This document shows positions 59,967 through 64,000 of a stretch of DNA of 64,000 bases, one piece after another (position 1 is the stretch's first letter; every line of letters starts with the position of its first letter). The position numbers and the translations under genes were made by a program. This stretch comes from Dromaius novaehollandiae (Eukaryota; Chordata; Aves; Casuariiformes; Dromaiidae). The DNA is taken from positions 71,867,601-71,931,600 of the forward strand of contig NC_088102.1 in NCBI RefSeq assembly GCF_036370855.1, written 5' to 3'. The notes under the pieces are model-generated. The model worked only from the letters and a program-made list of their open reading frames with translations, did not search any database and had not been told where the DNA came from.

Positions 59967-61733
59967 GACTATAGTATCTACCAAAAGAGAGTGGAACGGG
60001 AGAATTTAACATCCTGTCTAGAAAATTCACTTCTCGTGCTTCAAAGTAATTTCTAACCCGGTATCAGCACCGAGGAGTATCACTGGGACACAGACCATGC
60101 TGAAAAGCATAAGGTTGGGCCCAAAACACGCCAGGGACCCTCTGTGCAAAGTCCGCATGTGCACGTGAGCGTGCATGGCTGTGCCACAGTTTTAGCAGCG
60201 TGTAACTATGAAGCATACACACAAGCGGTGTGTTTTATCTAGCGAGCTGTATCTACACCACGTATAGCCCTCTGTGACACATGTGCACTCTTGTTAAGAT
60301 CAGCGAGAAGACTTTGCATCCACCTTGACCTCAGGGCAAAACACACAGAGCAAAATACTGCAAATGTGTTTCCAGCCCGAGGAGTAGAAATGGATACACA
60401 AGGAATCTAGGGCGTGACAACGCAAGCCCTGCAGCAGAGACAGTCAGCCTCCAGTGGGGAAATCCCAGATGCCAGAGATGACTCCCAAGTATTCCCCAGG
60501 AATTACAGGCCAATTTGGTCTAAGCTCAGTTTAAAAAAAAAAAAAACTTTGGAAGACGGCTCTGCCAGCTGCCAAGGATACCTCTCACAGCAGCACTGTG
60601 GTGCACGCTAACCACGTTCAAAGGTCCCACTGTGAGAAGTGCCAGTGAAGACACTGATTAATTTCTCCCTTTAGGCCAACAAGTACTTTAAAGTTTTATC
60701 TTTGAATTCTGCCAACCTTTTAATGAGATGAGCGGGGTTTCATCCAGGCAAAGGTAAAAAGAGGTGCGGAGCACCCAGCCCATATGCAGGTGGCTCCTGA
60801 GCTTTTCAAAACTGAGTACAAAAACTTGACAGCTTTGTCTTGGATTTGCTTCAGGTTGCACACGAGAGCAATGGTGAATATCCTGGATTCCTGTACAACA
60901 TGTCCCCTAAGTTTTTATTATATTTTGTTTTCTTTTCCTTTATTTCCCCTTTCAGCTCCGCTCTCAGAGCAGTGCCTGGATCTACCTCAGTCTTCCCTTG
61001 GTTTAAAATTTTGATCAGAGAGAGGAGGAAACGACTGGTGAACCAAGCCATCTGCCTCTCACCAGGCAGTCAGCCATTTGCAGGAATGTCTTCTCCTTTT
61101 TTCTGCTGCCAGTGGAGCAGCATTTACAGTTACCACTTTTCTCTATGCTAGGAATACCCTGGTAAGGATACTTTAGTGGTTGGTACAGAGCTTAAAATTG
61201 CCACATAACAAAAGATAATGGCAGTATGTCCATGAAAAAATGACTCAGGACAATTAACAGCGTGAGCGCACGGGCCACAGTGATCCATATGCTCATTAAT
61301 GGCCTCTGACAGACCATAAAGGCAAAGGCTACATTAGCCTGAGCTAAATTGTAGGCAGGGCTGCTTAGATAGAAAAGGATGTACTGATATCTCACAAAGT
61401 CTGCGTGTGCCTGGAAGGGACGGGTGAGAGGGGAAAGGTAAAAATAGGTTTCAGAAAAGCATTCTGAGATGTGTCGGTCTCAGCTCAGTCCTGGTCAAAG
61501 CCAGCTCTTCGGCCGTCTGCAAGAGGTGTTTGAGCCACAGGGCAGAGAGTGGTGAGAAACCTCCATCATGCCTGTCTGAATGCTCCCATCTGCCCGTGCT
61601 GCTACGTGGATACCCACAGCGGAGGTGGGGGGTACCCAGTGGACAAATCACCCGACAGCGCATGGAAACTGTTGTGTGATCGTTAACCTCGGCTCCTCTG
61701 CTTCCCTTCCAGCTGCCCGTCCTGCGAAGCGAC

Positions 61734-61777
61734 ATGAGTCTCAAGGGATCCCTCAGCAGCAGCCCTGGCTCAGCAAA
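61734..61777 (+). CDS. EPS8L2: EPS8L2 first coding exon (coding part)
   Basis: The exon begins at 61713 after a pyrimidine-rich acceptor (CTCTGCTTCCCTTCCAG), has 21 nt of leader, then ATG. It codes MSLKGSLSSSPGSA plus two bases before GTAAGG. Confidence 0.87.
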
Positions 61778-62868
61778 GTAAGGATCTCCCTGGTGGGGCA
61801 ACACTGGCTCCCTCCGGCTCAGGGTTGACACACCCATGCCTCCCCACCACCTGGGGGAGGCTCTCAGGGGTCTCCACTTGCCCCCCAAGTCCCCAGTGTT
61901 CACTTTGCCCAGCTTTGGCATCTCTCTGGCTTTGGTTGTACCTAGCGCTGCTTGCTCCCGCCTCTGGGGTCTTGCATGTCACAGCTCGGTAACGCCACCC
62001 TGGACAAGCTGCCTGGAGGAGAGCCTTGGCGGGCCATGGCAGCTTCCCAGCCGAGCTAGAGCCACTACCTCTCTCCCTCCCTCCTGCATGCTCTCAGTCT
62101 CCGGAGAGCGCGGGGTATGTGTACAAGCACCACGAACTACCACCTGCCCTCCGGGGACCATCACGATAGAGCAGAAAGGAGCCGCCTGCCACCCACTGAC
62201 TCACTGCACCATGCAGGGCAACCTGACCACAGGGCCTGAAACCCAGAGATCCTGCTTTGATCTTTCCCTGCCAGGCCTGAGCTGGAGAAAACATCGTTAT
62301 CTCCTGGCTGTGCACTCCTACACACAAGCTAAGCATGGACAGGGTGGGGTGGGATAGCGTTACTGGGGAGGTAATCCATGCTTAGAGGCTTGACACTCCA
62401 CAACTCAGGTATTTTACACATAATTATGTCCTTGCACGTTTTGAAATGTTTTATATCTGAGCATCTGCCTTCAAGGAGTATGTTTCAAAAGGATTCCTTA
62501 ATAAGGGCCCTTAATCTAGGCATTCACACTGCCTCAGGTTTAGGTGGACTCAGGTCTTATGTGGAGGGGTCTCCATTTACCTAGGTTACTGCCAGTAACA
62601 GCCCAGGTTTATCATTCATTGTGAGCCACTGTCCTTAAAACAGCAGCTCCAGAAGCTCTGTTCTTCCAGGGGATGCTGCAAGTGAAGGTACCTCCAGTGA
62701 GGATGGGCCCAGATGGGCTACCCTGTCTCCTGCTTCCATCTTTTGGGTTTGGCATCCTGGGGCTGGTGGCATGGACAGCAGTTGGGGTGGCAGATGGAGC
62801 CTCGGGCACCACCAGATGAGCCAGTTGCTATGCTGTTGAGTAAGAAACAAGAACTGGTTACATCTTCT

Positions 62869-62904
<36 letters not shown>

Positions 62905-63212
62905 AGCTTCAGATGAGTGGGAATACAGCAGCTTTTTAGCAGCTCAGAAGGACTGGACAATTTGGGTGGGTGGATGCAAAAGCTAACCTTCTCCAGGCCT
63001 GGTGGGGGAAGACCAGCATTGCCCCACATTATTCAATGGCCAAAAAGCCATAGACAAATACCATGCTATCGCATTAGTGTATGAGTTGCATTGTAAAGGC
63101 AGATGTTAAAAAGAACCAGGAACTGATGGTTTATTTGTACCTTCTTTCTTTTACAGTGGCAGCATGGGCAAAGCGGACGGAGCCTCCAAGCTGAGCGCAA
63201 AGGACCTGTATG
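61734..63212 (+). CDS. EPS8L2: EPS8L2 N-terminal coding exons, 3'-partial
   Basis: This encodes the start of EPS8-like protein 2, a cytoplasmic actin-bundling adaptor that works with the ABI1/SOS1 Rac-activation module and at stereocilia tips. Full-length family members (about 715 residues) carry a PTB domain, an SH3 domain and a C-terminal actin-binding region. Only the first 33 residues are here, joined from 61734-61777 and 63157-63212. The reading MSLKGSLSSSPGSAN then GSMGKADGASKLSAKDLY aligns without gaps to the human N terminus (MS..G..S..PG..NGS.G..DG..K.S.KDL). Splice phases agree (AA/T gives Asn across the junction). PTB and later domains lie right of the window. The start codon is the first ATG in the exon, 21 nt after its acceptor. 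Confidence 0.88.
61778..63156 (+). other. EPS8L2: EPS8L2 intron between the first two coding exons
   Basis: GC-moderate sequence with a 31-base A run at 62870-62900. Nothing else is recognised. Confidence 0.8.
62870..62900 (+). repeat. A31 homopolymer
   Basis: Thirty-one consecutive A. It could be the tail of a retroposed sequence, but I found no recognisable source gene or target-site duplication upstream. Confidence 0.95.
63157..63212 (+). CDS. EPS8L2: EPS8L2 second coding exon
   Basis: 56 nt after CTTTCTTTTACAG, coding GSMGKADGASKLSAKDLY after the split Asn codon, ending TAT-G before GTAAGT. It matches the family motif just before the PTB domain. Confidence 0.9.
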
Positions 63213-64000
63213 GTAAGTTGTGCCTACAAATACACTAGGCTGTTGGTGGAGTTTGCCAAGTCAGGATTGCCAGAGAAGAACTAGCTGATGGGAAACTCAA
63301 GGCACAGCCTGTGCCTATTGGACATATCAATGTCTTCTCACTTATCTTTAAAGCCTCTTTCAGGCTATACCAGTGTGAAGGATCTAGGCAAGCTACTCAT
63401 CTGTTCCAGTATTAGGTAGTTTTTCACACTCTTCTCTCGTTACAACTGTGTAACAAAGCCCAGATCCACCCAGGCAAAATTCCTGCACATCTAGGATTTC
63501 CTATTGCAAAGACACCTCTGAAGATCTGGACCAAGCTGTTAGGGAGTTTTAGGCACTACGACTCAATCAAAGCCACGTGAACCTGAACCTCGGTACAGAA
63601 GAGGATGGCCTGGCAGGGGAGCAAAAATGCATCTTGCCTCTGTGCTACTGTCTCCTGTGCTTGGCCATAGACACAGCTGTGATTTTGTGAGAACACACAA
63701 GCCTCTGCAGAACAGTTTCCTCTCTCTCCACCATCACCCAGATCCTCTTCTGTTATGTTAGCGAGATAACCCGATAAAGGGTCTAACAAAAGAAAGATTG
63801 TCCTCAGCAGGTTAATGATTATACGCTTTAACTACTCAGTGAACCATGAAAACTCCAATGCCCTTTGGCTCTTTGGAAGTAAAGGGAATCTGTAGGATCG
63901 GTGCTTTCACAGAACCTGATCTGCAGCTTGTCTAAACTACCACAGCCCCAGAAGAGTCAATGAATCACTCGATGAGGAGCAGTAGAAAACACTTAGGTAT
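63213..64000 (+). other. EPS8L2: EPS8L2 intron (partial, runs off the window)
   Basis: Follows the GTAAGT donor at 63213. I see no further exon before the window edge. Confidence 0.75.

Larger units (their letters stand above)
37657..61712 (+). other. EPS8L2: EPS8L2 5' intron, about 24 kb (inferred)
   Basis: Between the CpG-island donor and the first coding exon I see no protein-coding exon with recognisable homology. The stretch holds CR1 tails (about 40005, 47096 and 51580), MIR-like relics (about 54950 and 56180), a 44-bp tandem duplication (40336), a short triplication (38881), a long pyrimidine tract (47543) and a TG microsatellite (59933). Long first introns are typical sites for enhancers and alternative first exons, neither of which can be identified by eye. 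Confidence 0.55.

Noticed and set aside
61451-62357. 156-173 codon open frames near the EPS8L2 first coding exon
   Set aside because: They run through a real exon and intron in other frames and have no recognised domain.
62600-62900. Possible processed pseudogene ending in the A31 run
   Set aside because: No recognisable parent coding sequence, no clear target-site duplication and no upstream polyadenylation signal.

Overview
This window looks like avian (sauropsid) nuclear DNA. It has vertebrate split genes with GT/AG introns, CpG-island promoters, decayed CR1 LINE tails of the kind common in bird genomes, a few MIR/CORE-SINE-like relics, and no mammalian Alu, B1 or L1 elements. The gene order DEAF1 (minus) - TMEM80 (plus) - EPS8L2 (plus) matches the order I know from human 11p15.5.

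Layout. Positions 1-24202 hold DEAF1 on the minus strand. I could place ten consecutive coding exons (505 codons), from the start codon at 24202 to a donor at 9312. The MYND zinc-finger exons that should follow are not visible in 1-9312 and probably lie left of the window. A 66-nt open segment with good splice sites at 1557-1622 sits in that last intron. It may be a cassette exon of DEAF1 or part of another gene. Intron 9 carries a G-poor, decayed tandem repeat at about 10030-11480.

Positions 23260-25300 form a CpG island shared by DEAF1 and TMEM80, whose start codons are 788 bp apart and divergent. Inside it, 24366-24859 holds eleven copies of CCCGAA, all in one orientation. CCCGAA is the reverse complement of TTCGGG, the strong half of the DEAF1 recognition consensus, so the array suggests autoregulation. 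Positions 24990-31820 hold TMEM80 in five proposed exons, encoding a four-helix membrane protein of the ciliary transition-zone TMEM17/216/80 family. Exon 2 is uncertain. The 3' UTR appears to run to an AATAAA near 32803.

Positions 32830-36900 are intergenic with nothing recognisable. Positions 36905-37660 are a second CpG island ending in a consensus splice donor, taken as the promoter and non-coding first exon of EPS8L2. A roughly 24-kb intron with CR1 and MIR relics and small tandem duplications follows. The first two coding exons of EPS8L2 are at 61734-61777 and 63157-63212, and the gene continues past the right edge.

The three genes are not an operon and do not share a pathway: a SAND/MYND transcription factor, a ciliary membrane protein and an EPS8-family actin regulator. 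The one visible functional link is the bidirectional DEAF1/TMEM80 promoter. All identities rest on recalled family sequence and on splice-phase bookkeeping done by eye. No database search was run.
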